DNA of 47,383 nt. Origin: Anaeromyxobacter sp. PSR-1. GTDB taxonomy: Bacteria > Myxococcota > Myxococcia > Myxococcales > Anaeromyxobacteraceae. Positions 1 to 10,800 of this stretch are shown piece after piece. The stretch lies in assembly GCF_000964525.1 (NCBI RefSeq), contig NZ_BAZG01000016.1, forward strand, positions 1-47,383. The letters are read 5' to 3'. A model generated the notes under the pieces. The model saw nothing but the letters and a program-made list of their open reading frames with translations. It was not told where the DNA came from and searched no databases. Within the stretch, counting starts at the first letter, position 1. The number at the start of each line of letters is the position of its first letter. Both the position numbers and the translations under genes were made by a program.

Positions 1-60
1 TCGAAGGGTCGTGGTGAGCCCGTCCATCCGCTCGTGGTGAGCCCGTCGAACCACGAGCGG
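1..60. repeat. Palindromic GTGGT/ACCAC repeat, one full and one partial copy
   Basis: Positions 29-60 carry a palindrome whose arms CGCTCGTGGT and ACCACGAGCG flank a short GAGCCCGTCGA-type centre. A partial copy precedes it at the window edge. The same unit recurs at 12,201-12,231 and four times at 41,906-42,099. It sits just downstream of the minus-strand gene ending at 70. Confidence 0.8.
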
Positions 61-69
61 AGAACGAGG

Positions 70-861
70 CTACGACAGCTCCCGCACCGACTCGGTCAGC
101 CCCGCCACCGCGGCGGCCACGGCGCGCTCGATCTGCGCGCGGACCTCCTCGGTGACGTTCGGGTCGTCGTCGGCGAGCACGTCGAGCTGCTCGGCGACGT
201 ACGCGGCGAGCGCGGGCTGCACGCTCTCCAGCGGCGGCGGCTCCTTCTCGACGGCGCGGAGCTGGTGGTACTCGACCGCGCCGAGCCGCTCGCCGAACGC
301 CTGGTCGAACATGGCCCAGGCCTCGAACGCGAGGTCCTGCGCGGCCACCGCGGCCGCGTCGGGGAGCGGCGCGGCGTCGAGCCAGGCGGCGAGGTCCGGC
401 TGGACGTTCTGGAAGCGGTCGCGCCGGCGCTGCAGCTCGCGCGGCGCGGCGGCGGCCAGGTTCTTCCACACCGCCTCGACCAGCTCCGGCTCGAGGACGT
501 CGCCCTCGCCGGCGCCGCGCTCCGGCAGCTCCGGCGGCGCGGCCGGCTCCGGCACGACCTCGGGCGCGTCGTCGAGCGCGCCGAGGCCCGCGGCGAGGCG
601 GGCCCACAGGCCGAACAGGTTGGAGTAGAGCCGCCGCGCCGCCTCCGGCGACTCGAAGCGCGGCTCGTCCTGGAAGATGCCGGGGATGACCGCCGAGCGC
701 GGCTCGCCCGCCGCCTGCGCCTGCGTGAACATCGCCACCACGTCCTCGGCGCGGTTCTTCGAGCCAGCGCGCTCGAGCAGCGCCGAGAGCACCTCCGGCC
801 CCTCGTACACCGGCGCGATCCCCGGCGTGGCGTCCTCGCCCTTCCCTCGCCTGCGGCTCAT
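70..861 (-). CDS. Unrecognised acidic protein coupled to an SDR gene
   Basis: A 263-residue soluble-looking protein that I cannot assign to a family. It has no signal peptide or membrane segment. It is rich in Ala, Glu and Pro, with a Pro/Glu-rich linker around residues 95-120 and helical stretches on either side. The ATG at 859-861 overlaps the TGA of the upstream dehydrogenase gene (ATGA, 858-861), so the two are almost certainly translationally coupled. This overlap decides the start, although the frame stays open further upstream. GC-rich third codon positions support coding. Function unknown. Confidence 0.75.
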   Translation of the reverse strand: MSRRRGKGEDATPGIAPVYEGPEVLSALLERAGSKNRAEDVVAMFTQAQAAGEPRSAVIPGIFQDEPRFESPEAARRLYSNLFGLWARLAAGLGALDDAPEVVPEPAAPPELPERGAGEGDVLEPELVEAVWKNLAAAAPRELQRRRDRFQNVQPDLAAWLDAAPLPDAAAVAAQDLAFEAWAMFDQAFGERLGAVEYHQLRAVEKEPPPLESVQPALAAYVAEQLDVLADDDPNVTEEVRAQIERAVAAAVAGLTESVRELS

Positions 862-1658
862 GCATCCTCCGTCGGCCGGTGGACCCGGCCCGAGACGCGG
901 CGCAGGACCGCCCGGGGGACCAGGCGCGACGCGGCCGCGGTGAGCTTGTAGATCGGGTGCGGCACCCACACCACCTCGCGGTCGCGGAGCTGCTCGATCG
1001 CCTCGAGCGCGGCCGCCTCCGCGGTGAGCATGCCCGGCGGCGTGCCGAACCGGCCGCCGGTGCCGGCCACCTGGCCGAACTCGGTGTCCACCGGCCCCGG
1101 GCAGAACGCGCCTGCCCACACGCCGCTGCCGCGCAGCTCCTCGGCGAGCCCCTCGGTGAACGAGAGCACGAACGCCTTGGTGGCGCCGTACACCGCCATG
1201 TACGGGGTTGGCTGGAACGCGGCGGCCGAGGCGACGTTCAGGATCGCGCCGCCGCCCGCCGCCCGCAGCTCGGGCAGGAACGCGTGCGCGATGAGCACCA
1301 GCGCCTCGCAGTTGACGCGCAGCATGGCCGCGAGCCGCGCCGGGTTGGCGCGCTCGAAGCGGCCGTACTGGCCGAGGCCGGCGTTGTTGACGAGCAGCCC
1401 GGCGCCGCCCAGCCGCCGCGCCGCCTCGACCAGCCGCTCCGGCGCGCCCGGGGCGGAGACGTCGAGCGCGAGCGGGTGGATCTCGGCGCGGCCGGCGGCG
1501 CGCGCCTCCGCCGCGAGCGAGCGGAGGCGGTCCTCGCGGCGGGCCACCGCCAGGACCGGCCGGCCCCGGCGCGACAGCTCCCGCGCCAGGGCCAGCCCGA
1601 TGCCGGCGGAGGCGCCGGTGACGACGGCGAGCGGCTCGGGTGCGGCGGGCGGGGCCAT
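858..1658 (-). CDS. Short-chain dehydrogenase/reductase (SDR)
   Basis: A 266-residue classical SDR, predicted to be an NAD(P)-dependent cytosolic oxidoreductase of unknown substrate. The Rossmann glycine motif TGASAGIG is at residues 14-21, NNAG at 91-94, and the catalytic Ser144, Tyr157 and Lys161 (YGATK) are all present. The ATG at 1658 is preferred to an upstream GTG because it places the glycine motif at the usual distance from the N-terminus; the extra 22 upstream residues are not family-like and overlap a terminator-like hairpin region. The stop overlaps the start of the next gene by 4 bp. Confidence 0.88.
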   Translation of the reverse strand: MAPPAAPEPLAVVTGASAGIGLALARELSRRGRPVLAVARREDRLRSLAAEARAAGRAEIHPLALDVSAPGAPERLVEAARRLGGAGLLVNNAGLGQYGRFERANPARLAAMLRVNCEALVLIAHAFLPELRAAGGGAILNVASAAAFQPTPYMAVYGATKAFVLSFTEGLAEELRGSGVWAGAFCPGPVDTEFGQVAGTGGRFGTPPGMLTAEAAALEAIEQLRDREVVWVPHPIYKLTAAASRLVPRAVLRRVSGRVHRPTEDA

Positions 1659-1676
1659 GACGGCCGAGTGTAACAA

Positions 1677-1699
1677 CCCCGGGCCGCGAAGGCCCGGGG
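1677..1699 (-). terminator. GC-rich hairpin downstream of the Spy-like gene
   Basis: A 9-bp perfect stem (CCCCGGGCC / GGCCCGGGG) with a GCGAA loop lies between the end of the Spy-like gene (1743) and the start of the SDR gene. On the minus strand it is followed by the weak T-rich tract TTGTTA. It probably ends the sigma/anti-sigma/Spy transcript. Confidence 0.6.
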
Positions 1700-1742
1700 T
1701 CACCCGGACGCGGTGGCGCGGCACGCCCGCGCACCCCGGACT

Positions 1743-2378
1743 TCACTCCTCGTCGTCGTCGTCCGCCAGGCCGAGGCAGCCCGGGCCGGGGCCGTGCATC
1801 ATGCCCATGCCGGGCCCCATGCCCATGCCCTTGCCCGGGCCGGGGCCGGGGCCGCCGCGGCGGAACTTCATCATGCCGGGGCCCATCCCCGGCCCGAACC
1901 GGCCCTGGAAGCGCTCCAGGAACAGGACCGCGCGGGCGCGCTTCTCGGGGGAGAGGTCCTTCGTGACGGTGGCGACCACGTCGCGGTCGATCGCCTGCAT
2001 CTGCGCGCGGGCGTCGAGCGCCGTCTTGATGGCCTGGTCCACCTCGCCCGCCAACACCTTCTCGCCCTGCGCGGCGCGGCGCAGCACCTGATGCGCGTCG
2101 TGCATCTGCTTGTGCAGCGCGAGCCGCCTGTCGTCGAACTTCGCCACCTGCTGGCCCAGCTTCAGCGCCTGCTCCGGCTCGAGATCGAGCGCCTCGGCGA
2201 GGCCGAGCGTCCGGGTGAGCCGCATGCGCCGCTCCATCCGCTCCGGATCACCGCGCGGCCCGGGCGCCTGCGCCCCGGCCTGCGCGCCCTGACCGCCGCC
2301 GGGCCCCGGGCCCGGCCCGCGACCCTGGGCCAGGGCCGCGAGCGGCAACACCACCAGCACTGCGAGGAGCTTCCTCAT
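1743..2378 (-). CDS. Spy/CpxP-like periplasmic protein with a Met/Gly/Pro-rich tail
   Basis: A 211-residue secreted protein. Residues 1-18 form a signal peptide (MRKLL then a hydrophobic run ending ALAQ). Residues about 50-150 are helical with the Spy/CpxP layout (RMERRMRLTRTLGL, then a LSPEKRARAV-type helix), suggesting a periplasmic chaperone or metal-stress sensor. The last 55 residues are dominated by Gly, Pro and Met (GMGPGM repeats) and end in an acidic DDDDEE. The start at 2378 has a strong AGGAGG ribosome site a few bases upstream; the frame is open further upstream but lacks this signal. It is third in a sigma factor / anti-sigma / effector set, an arrangement known for metal-responsive ECF systems. 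Met-rich tails often bind copper or silver; that role is inference. Confidence 0.75.
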   Translation of the reverse strand: MRKLLAVLVVLPLAALAQGRGPGPGPGGGQGAQAGAQAPGPRGDPERMERRMRLTRTLGLAEALDLEPEQALKLGQQVAKFDDRRLALHKQMHDAHQVLRRAAQGEKVLAGEVDQAIKTALDARAQMQAIDRDVVATVTKDLSPEKRARAVLFLERFQGRFGPGMGPGMMKFRRGGPGPGPGKGMGMGPGMGMMHGPGPGCLGLADDDDEE

Positions 2379-2425
2379 CGCCTTCCTCCTTCTTCGTGGA
2401 TTTCCCGGGGGTGAAGGACCGCCCT

Positions 2426-2938
2426 TCACCCACCGTCGTACGCGGCGAGCGCCGTGGAGTCCTGCCCGCCCGAGGACGTCTCCTCCAGCGAGAGCACCTC
2501 GGTGTCCTGCCAGAGCGTGTCGAGGTCCGGCTCCTGCCAGCGCTCCGCCTCGGCCACCTCCGCCGGCGCGGCCGCGCGGCCGGGCAGCCGCTGCCGGACG
2601 GCGAGGGGCACGATCACGAGCGCCGCCGCCGCGGCCACCGCGAGGAGCCCCAGCGCCAGGCGGCGGCCGGTGCCGAGCGCGCGCAGCGTCCGCGCGGCCG
2701 GGCGGCGCGCCGCGAGGGCCGCCGACGTGGCCTCGGCGAGGCCGTCGAGCGCCCGCAGCTCCGCCTCGCCGGGCGGCGGCAGGCGGGCCGCGGAGAGCAG
2801 CGACGCCGCGCGCGCGGCCTCGGCCCGGCAGGCGGCGCAGGCGGCGAGGTGCCGCTCCAGCGCGACCGCCTCGGCGCCCTCCAGCGCGCCCGCGGCGTGC
2901 AGCGAGACGGCGAGGGCCTGATCCCGGCAGGCGGTCAC
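2426..2938 (-). CDS. Zinc-finger anti-sigma factor
   Basis: A 170-residue single-pass membrane protein. An N-terminal HxxxCxxC zinc motif (HLAACAAC, near residues 29-36) marks the ZAS anti-sigma fold that holds an ECF sigma factor at the membrane. A hydrophobic segment lies at about residues 91-110, followed by a 60-residue acidic periplasmic or outer domain. It starts with GTG at 2936-2938, overlapping the sigma-factor stop by 4 bp (GTGA), so the two are made together. It probably inhibits the sigma factor encoded directly upstream. Confidence 0.85.
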   Translation of the reverse strand: MTACRDQALAVSLHAAGALEGAEAVALERHLAACAACRAEAARAASLLSAARLPPPGEAELRALDGLAEATSAALAARRPAARTLRALGTGRRLALGLLAVAAAAALVIVPLAVRQRLPGRAAAPAEVAEAERWQEPDLDTLWQDTEVLSLEETSSGGQDSTALAAYDGG

Positions 2939-3606
2939 GGCGACTCCTCCTCCCCGGCGAGCGCCTGGAGCCGGCGCACCGCGTGGTGGAAGCTCACCTT
3001 GGCGGAGTTCTCGGTCGTGCCGAGCGCGGCGGCGATCTCCGAGAACGGCAGCTCGGCGTCGATGCGCAGCGTGAGCACCTCGCGCTGGCGGCGCGGCAGG
3101 CCCAGCACGGCCCGGCGCACCCGCGCCTCGCGCTCGGCGCGGACCGCCGCCTCGTGCGCGGCCGCCGGGGTGGCCGCGTCGCGGTCGAGCGCCTCGAGCG
3201 GCGCGCGGGTCCAGCGCGTCTCGTCGCGCAGGTGGTTCTTGCCGAGGTTGACGGCCACGCGGACGAGCCAGCGGCGGAACGGCACCGCCCCGGCGCCCCC
3301 GCGCGCCAGGGTGCGGCGGGCCGCCTCGAAGGCGCGAAGGAAGGTGCGCTGCGCCAGGTCGCGCGCGTCCTCCGGGGTCCGCGCGTACCGGCGCACCAGC
3401 GCGAGCACCAGCCGCTCGTGGTGGCGGACGACCTCGCCGAAGGCCCGGTCGTCGCCGGCCAGGAACGCCGCGACCGCCACCTCGTCGGAGATCGCGGCGG
3501 GCGCGCCCGGGGTCGCCGCGGGGCCGGGGGCCGCCGGGGGGCCGGAGCGCGCACCGCCGGGCACCACCCGGAGCGTCGGCCGCCCTCTCTCGACGTCGTC
3601 CGCCAT
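2935..3606 (-). CDS. ECF-family RNA polymerase sigma factor
   Basis: A 223-residue sigma-70 family protein. Region 2 (FLAGDDRAFGEVVRHHERL through DARDLAQRTFLRAFEA) and region 4 (LPRRQREVLTLR and a helix-turn-helix ending in TTENSAKVSFHHAVRRL) are clear, and region 3 is missing as in all ECF factors. The roughly 45-residue Pro/Ala-rich N-terminal extension is unusual. The ATG at 3606 is chosen over an in-frame GTG nine codons upstream. It heads the anti-sigma/Spy operon and diverges from serS; its signal is probably envelope or metal stress. Confidence 0.88.
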   Translation of the reverse strand: MADDVERGRPTLRVVPGGARSGPPAAPGPAATPGAPAAISDEVAVAAFLAGDDRAFGEVVRHHERLVLALVRRYARTPEDARDLAQRTFLRAFEAARRTLARGGAGAVPFRRWLVRVAVNLGKNHLRDETRWTRAPLEALDRDAATPAAAHEAAVRAEREARVRRAVLGLPRRQREVLTLRIDAELPFSEIAAALGTTENSAKVSFHHAVRRLQALAGEEESP

Positions 3607-3706
3607 GCGAATCCCCGGGGTCACGCCTGCCAAGACCCCTTGCCCGTCCAGAGGTTAAAGACTAATCCTGCGGCCCGGATTCCAACCGATTCGAAGGGGT
3701 TCCCGC

Positions 3707-5014
3707 ATGCTGGACCTCAAGGCCGTCGCCGCCGACTTCGAGAGCTTCGAGCGCCGCCTCGCCCGCCGGGGCGAGGGCGCGGTGCAGGCGCTCGCGCCGG
3801 TGAAGCCGCTCGCCGCCCGCCGCCGTGAGCTGAACGTACTCCTCGAGAAGCAGAAGAAGGAACAGGCGGACGCGAACGCGAACATTCGCGAACTGGCCCG
3901 TACCGACAAGGGCGCGGTGGAGGGCGCGCGCGCCTCGCTGCGCGCGCTCGGCGACGAGGTGAAGAAGACCGAGGCCGCGCTCGGCGAGGTCGAGGCGGAG
4001 CTGTCGCGCCTGCTCATGCTGGTCCCCAACCCGCCGCACGACTCGGTGCCGGACGGCAAGGACGAGCACGACAACGTGGTGGTGAAGACCTGGGGCGAGA
4101 AGAAGGCCTACGGGTTCACGCCGAGGCCGCACTGGGAGGTCGGCGAGGCGCTCGGCGTCCTGGAGTGGCAGCAGGCGGCGAAGCTGTCCGGCTCGCGCTT
4201 CACCATCCTGAAGGGCGCGGCGGCGCGGCTGGAGCGCGCCATCGTCTCCTTCTTCATCGACGTCCACACCTCGCGCGGCTACACCGAGATCCTCCCGCCG
4301 TACCTCGTGACCGGCGAGACCATGACCGGCACCGGGCAGCTCCCGAAGTTCGAGGAGGACCTGTTCAAGACGACGAACGAGCCGCCGATGTACCTCATCC
4401 CCACGGCGGAGGTCCCGGTCACCAACATGCACCGGGACGAGATCTTCGAGGCGAGCGCGATGCCGGTGTCGTACTGCGCGTTCAGCCCGTGCTTCCGGGC
4501 CGAGGCCGGCTCGGCCGGCCGCGACACCCGCGGCATCATGCGCCAGCACCAGTTCCACAAGGTCGAGCTGGTGAAGCTCTCGAAGGCGGAGGACAGCTAC
4601 GCCGAGCACGAGAAGATGCTCGACGACGCCTGCGAGGTGCTGCGCCGGCTCGGCCTGCACCACCGCGTCTCGCTGCTCTGCGCCGGCGACATGGGCTTCT
4701 CCTCGGCCAAGACCTACGACATCGAGGTGTGGTGCCCGGGCCAGGACGCCTACCGCGAGATCAGCTCGGTCTCGAACTGCGAGGACTTCCAGGCCCGCCG
4801 CATCCGCGTGCGGTACCGCGGCGAGAACGGCAAGCCGCGCCTCGCGCACACGCTGAACGGCTCGGGCGTGGCGGTGGGGCGCACCATCGTGGCGATCCTG
4901 GAGCAGTGCCAGGAGGCGGACGGGACGGTCGTCATCCCCGAGCCGCTCCGCCCGTACATGGGGGGCCTCGAGCGGATCGCCGCCGAGACGTTCCCGCGCG
5001 GCGTGGAGCGGTAG
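3707..5014 (+). CDS. serS: Seryl-tRNA synthetase
   Basis: A 435-residue class II aminoacyl-tRNA synthetase that charges tRNA-Ser. The N-terminal arm (residues about 1-110) is a long coiled coil that reads the tRNA variable arm. Motif 2 ([14 protein letters not shown]), the TAEVP serine-binding loop and motif 3 ([17 protein letters not shown]) are intact, and the length is normal. The ATG at 3707 follows an AAGGGG ribosome site. It diverges from the ECF sigma operon. Two tRNA-Ser genes lie about 10 kb downstream, probably by chance. Confidence 0.97.
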   Translation: MLDLKAVAADFESFERRLARRGEGAVQALAPVKPLAARRRELNVLLEKQKKEQADANANIRELARTDKGAVEGARASLRALGDEVKKTEAALGEVEAELSRLLMLVPNPPHDSVPDGKDEHDNVVVKTWGEKKAYGFTPRPHWEVGEALGVLEWQQAAKLSGSRFTILKGAAARLERAIVSFFIDVHTSRGYTEILPPYLVTGETMTGTGQLPKFEEDLFKTTNEPPMYLIPTAEVPVTNMHRDEIFEASAMPVSYCAFSPCFRAEAGSAGRDTRGIMRQHQFHKVELVKLSKAEDSYAEHEKMLDDACEVLRRLGLHHRVSLLCAGDMGFSSAKTYDIEVWCPGQDAYREISSVSNCEDFQARRIRVRYRGENGKPRLAHTLNGSGVAVGRTIVAILEQCQEADGTVVIPEPLRPYMGGLERIAAETFPRGVER

Positions 5015-5047
5015 CGTCCCTCGACTCCGGCCGTGCCCCGTCAGTTT

Positions 5048-5160
5048 CGCTCACCCCGAGCGTAGGGCCGCGAAGCGGCCCGGAGCCGAGGGGCCCGGCC
5101 TACGCTCGGGATGAGCGGGGGAGTCGAGCGGGCCCGGCCTCTGCTCGGGCTGAGCGGCCC
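5048..5160. repeat. GAGCGTAGG stem repeat plus partial copies
   Basis: Positions 5048-5092 hold CGCTCA-CCCC-GAGCGTAG followed by a stem GGGCCGC-GAA-GCGGCCC (5065-5081) and CGGAGCCGAGG. Decayed copies follow to about 5160. This fills most of the gap between serS and the next gene. The same fixed flanks with a different stem occur at 5776, 12,350, 13,996 and 38,012. Confidence 0.75.
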
Positions 5161-5170
5161 GAAGAAGCGC

Positions 5171-5176
5171 TACAAT
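5171..5176 (+). promoter_or_regulatory. TACAAT -10-like hexamer just before a start codon
   Basis: TACAAT ends eight bases before the ATG at 5185, so a transcript initiated here would have essentially no leader. No convincing -35 hexamer and no Shine-Dalgarno sequence were seen upstream. Confidence 0.35.
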
Positions 5177-5184
5177 CCCCGTCG

Positions 5185-5748
5185 ATGGCCCTCTACGCCG
5201 CGCGCTGGGAGCGTTCGCTCAAGGTGAGCACGGCGCTGTTCGTCGGCCTCAGCGCCGCCGGCGCGGCGGTCACCGCGTTCGCGGCGCGGCGCCCGGAGAC
5301 GCCGGACGTCGGGCTGCCGGCGCTGCTCTTCGCGGCGCTCCCGGTGTTCATCGTCGCCACGGCGGTGGCCGTCTGGGCGCTCGCGCCGAGCGGCTTCGAG
5401 ATCGAGGCCGCGCTGATCCGCGTGGAGCGGCCGCTCCTGCCCATCGAGATCCCGCTCCGCGAGGTGCGCGAGGTGGAGCTGCTGGCGCCGGGCGCGCTCG
5501 CCGGCGCCATCCGGCTGCTGGGCACGAGCGGCGCGTTCGGCCACTACGGCCGGTTCCGCTCGCGCTCGCTGGGGAAGTTCCGGATGTACGCGACGCGGGG
5601 CGACGGCCTCGTGCGCGTGACCACCGACCGCGACACGTTCGTGCTCTCGCCCGATCCGGCCGAGCCGTTCGTGGAGGAGGTGCTCTCCCGCGCCGCGCGC
5701 GCGCGGCGGGTGAAGCCCGGGAGCCGGTTCGCGTCGCCGCGGCGGTGA
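5185..5748 (+). CDS. Small membrane protein with a bacterial PH-like domain
   Basis: A 187-residue protein with two N-terminal membrane helices (about residues 14-34 and 46-66), followed by a beta-rich region (GFEIEAALIRVERPLLPIEI, then an LREVREVELL strand) typical of bacterial pleckstrin-homology-like membrane proteins. No enzymatic motif is visible. The ATG at 5185 sits directly after a TACAAT box without a ribosome site; the frame is open far upstream only because it shadows serS. Function unknown, probably membrane-associated. Confidence 0.7.
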   Translation: MALYAARWERSLKVSTALFVGLSAAGAAVTAFAARRPETPDVGLPALLFAALPVFIVATAVAVWALAPSGFEIEAALIRVERPLLPIEIPLREVREVELLAPGALAGAIRLLGTSGAFGHYGRFRSRSLGKFRMYATRGDGLVRVTTDRDTFVLSPDPAEPFVEEVLSRAARARRVKPGSRFASPRR

Positions 5749-5778
5749 GGCTCAGGCGCCGGCGCGTGCATCGCTCGC

Positions 5779-7202
<1,424 letters not shown>

Positions 7203-7206
<4 letters not shown>

Positions 7207-7886
7207 GCGCCGGCCCCCGGCGGCACCGACAGCCGGTACCCCACCCCGCGCACCGACTCGATGCGGACGCCCGCGGCGCCGAGCCGGTCGAGCTTGGTGC
7301 GCAGGTACCCGACGTACACGTCCACCACGTTCGAGTTCCCCTCGAACTCCTGGCCCCACACCGTCTCGATGAGGCGGCTCCGCGAGAGCACCTCGCCCGC
7401 ATGGCGGGCCAGCTCGGCGATGAGGCCGTACTCGCGGGCGGTGAGCGTCTCGGACTTCGCGCCCGCGATGAGCGCGCGCCGGCGGGCGTCGAGCGTCACC
7501 GGGCCGAGCGCGGACACGTCGCTCGCGCCGCCGCGGCGGTGCAGCGCCTCGATGCGCGCGATGAGCTCGTCGAAGTCGAACGGCTTCACGAGGTAGTCGT
7601 CGGCGCCGGCCCGCAGGCCGGTGACCTTCTCGCCGGTCGAGCCGCGGGCGGTGAGCAGCAGCACCGGCGTCCGCAGGCCGCGGGCCCGCCACTCGCGCAG
7701 CACCGAGATGCCGTCGAGGTCGGGCAGCGACCAGTCGAGCAGCACCACGTCGTAGGCGATGGTGGTCGCCTGCTCCCGGGCCGCGAGGCCCGTGCCGCAG
7801 ACGTCCACCTGGTGACCTTCCTCGGCCAGGCCGCGCGCCAGCACGCGCGCGACCCGGTCCTCATCCTCGACCAGCAAGAGCTTCAT
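7203..7886 (-). CDS. OmpR/PhoB-family response regulator
   Basis: A 227-residue two-component regulator. The receiver domain has the acidic pocket (VEDED), phospho-acceptor Asp51 (VVLLDWSLPD), Thr in LLLTARG and Lys in the VKPFD motif. The C-terminal winged-helix DNA-binding domain ends in a VRGVGYRL signature. The ATG is at 7886, 26 bp inside the end of the RND pump gene, so it is cotranscribed with the efflux genes. It probably activates the operon as CzcR/CusR-type regulators do. Confidence 0.94.
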
Positions 7887-10800
7887 GCACGGGCTCCGGC
7901 GCCGATGATCCCTCGGCCCGGCGCGAGAGCCAAGGATAGAGCGCCGGGAGCACGAGCAGGGTGAGGATGGTGGAGGTGACGAGGCCGAAGGCGACCACGG
8001 TGGCGAGCGGGCGCTGCACCTCGGCGCCCACCCCGGTCGCGACCGCCATCGGGATGAAGCCCAGCGCGGCCACGAGGGCCGTCATCAGCACCGGCCGGGC
8101 CCGCTCGCGTGCGGCGGTGGCGGCCGCCTCGGCCGGCGAGAGCCCCTCGCCCTCCAGCGCCACCAGGCGGTTCATGAGCACGACGCCGTTCAGCACCGCC
8201 ACGCCCGAGAGCGCGATGAAGCCGACCGCCGCCGAGATGGACACCGGCATGCCCCGGGCCCAGAGCGCGATCATCCCGCCCACCGAGGCGAACGGGACGT
8301 TCATGAAGATGACGAGCGCCGGCTTCAGCTTCCGGAAGGCGGCGAGCAGCACGCCCACGATGAGCACCAGCACCACCGGGATGACCACCGCGAGGCGCCG
8401 CTTCGCCTCGTTCAGCGTCTCGAAGGAGCCGCCCCACTCGATCCGGTAGCCGGCCGGCGGGCGCACCTGCGCCGCCACCGCCCGCTCCGCCGCGCCCACC
8501 ACGCCGCCCAGGTCGGAGCTGCGCACGTTGAAGCCGACCACCAGGCGGCGCTCGGCGTCCTGGCGCGACACCAGGCTCGGCGCCACCTCGCTCGACACGT
8601 CCGCCACGCGCGAGAGCGGCACCAGCGCGCCGCCCGGCGCCGGCAGGCCCAGCGACGGCAGCGTGAACGCGCTCGCGCCGTCGCCCAGGCGCAGCACGAT
8701 GGGGATGCGGAGCGGGCCGTCGTAGGTGGCGCCCACCTCGACGCCGGTGCGGACCGCGGTGACCGCGTCGAGCACGTCGCGGACGGTGAACCCCGCCGCC
8801 GACACGTCGAGCGGCCGCGGCCGGACCTCGAGCAGCGACACCGCCGGCGGCGCGTAGATGCGCACGTCCTCCGCGCCCTTCACCTGCTCCACCACGCCCG
8901 TCACCTGCTCCGCCAGCGTGCGGAGGCCGGCCAGGTCCTCGCCGTAGACCGAGATGGTCACGTCGGCGACCGAGCCGCCCAGCAGCTCGTTGAAGCGCAT
9001 CTGGATGGGCTGCGTGAAGGCCGGGTCGCCGCCCGGCGCGCCGCGCCCGATGGCGAGTTCCACCTCGCGGATGAGGTCGTCGCGGGTGAGGCCCTTGCGC
9101 CACTCGGCGCGCGGCTTCAGCGTCACGAACACGTCCGCCTGCTCGAGGCCCATGATGTCGGTCGCGACCGCCGGGCTGCCCACGCGCGACACGATGCGGG
9201 TCGCCTCCGGCACCTGCGACAGCACCGCCGCCTCCATCCGCCCCGCCTCGCGCACCGCCGACTCGAGCGAGATGTCGGCCGCGCGGGTGGTCTGGATGAC
9301 GAGGTCGCCCTCGTCGAGCTGCGGCACGAACTCCGAGCCCGCCGTCATGAAGAGCGCCACGCCCAGGGTGAGCAGCGTCACCGCGCCGGCCGCCACCGCC
9401 TTCGGGCGCGCCAGCGTCCGCTCCAGGAACGGGAGGTAGAGCCGGTCGATGAGCCGGACCAGCGGCGGCGGGCGGGCCGGGATGTCCTTCGGCCGGAGCA
9501 GCAGCGCCGCCGCGGCCGGGATGAAGGTGACGGAGAGGACGAGCGAGGTGAGGAGCGCGAAGACGACGGTCAGCGCCATCGGGCGGAACATCTTCCCGTC
9601 CACGCCTGTGAGCGACAGCACCGGCACGTAGACGAGCAGGATGATGAGCACCGAGAAGAACACCGGCGTCGCCATCGAGCGCGTCACCTCGCGCACGTGG
9701 GCCGCCATCCTGTCGCGCGCGCCGCGCCGGTCGGCCGACGCGAACGTCGCGGCCGCGACGCCGTGGAAGATGGCCTCCACCATCACCACCGCGCCGTCCA
9801 CCACCAGGCCGAAGTCGATGGCGCCCAGGCTCATCAGGTTGCCCGGGATGCCCAGCAGCACCATGGCGCCGGTCGCGCCCAGCATGGAGAGCGGGATGGC
9901 CGAGGCCACCAGCAGGCCCGCGCGGAACGAGCCCAGCATGAGGAACAGCACCGCGACAACCAGCAGGCCGCCCTCCAGCAGATTCTTGAAGACCGTGTGG
10001 AGCGTGCCCTCGACCAGCTTGGAGCGGTCGTAGACGATGTCCACCGTCACGTCGTCCGGGAGCGCCCGGCGGACCTTCGCCATCGCGTCGTGGACGCGGT
10101 CCATCACCTCGAGCGCGTTGTCGCCCCGGAGCATCTGCGCCATCAGGTAGACCGTCTCGCCGTGGCCGTTCTTGGTGGCGGCGCCGATGCGCGGCATCGC
10201 GCCCACGCGGATGTCCGCCACCTCGGCGAGCCGCACCGGCGGGAGCTCGCTGTCCTCCGCGCGGACGAGCGCGTGGGCGAGGTCGGTCGGGTCCTTCGGG
10301 AGCGCCACCGCGCGGAGCAAGGACTGCGCCGAGCCCGCCGGCACGCTCGCGCCCGCCGCGGTGCCCGTCGCCTGCTCCAGCGCGCCGCGCAGGTCGGCGA
10401 GCGTGAGCCCGCGCTGCGCCATCCGCACCGGATCCGCGCGGACCTCGAGCGTGCGCTGCTCGCCGCCCCAGGTGTTCACCTCCACCACGCCCGGCACGCT
10501 GCGGAGCAGCGGCGACACGCGGAGCGTCGCCATCTCCAGCAGCTCCGCTGGCGTGCGGCGGTTGGAGGAGATCGTGAAGTGGAAGATCTCGCCCAGGCCG
10601 CCCGTCACCGGGCCCAGCTCCGGCGCCGAGACGCCGCCCGGCAGCTCGACCGTGTCGAGCCGCTCCTTCACCACCTGGCGGGCGCGGTAGGTGTCGGCGC
10701 CGTCCTCGAAGACCGCGGTGACCGAGGAGATGCCGTAGCGCGAGAGGCTGCGCTGCTCGACCATGCCCGGCACGCCGCCCAGCGCCGCCTCGATGGGCCG

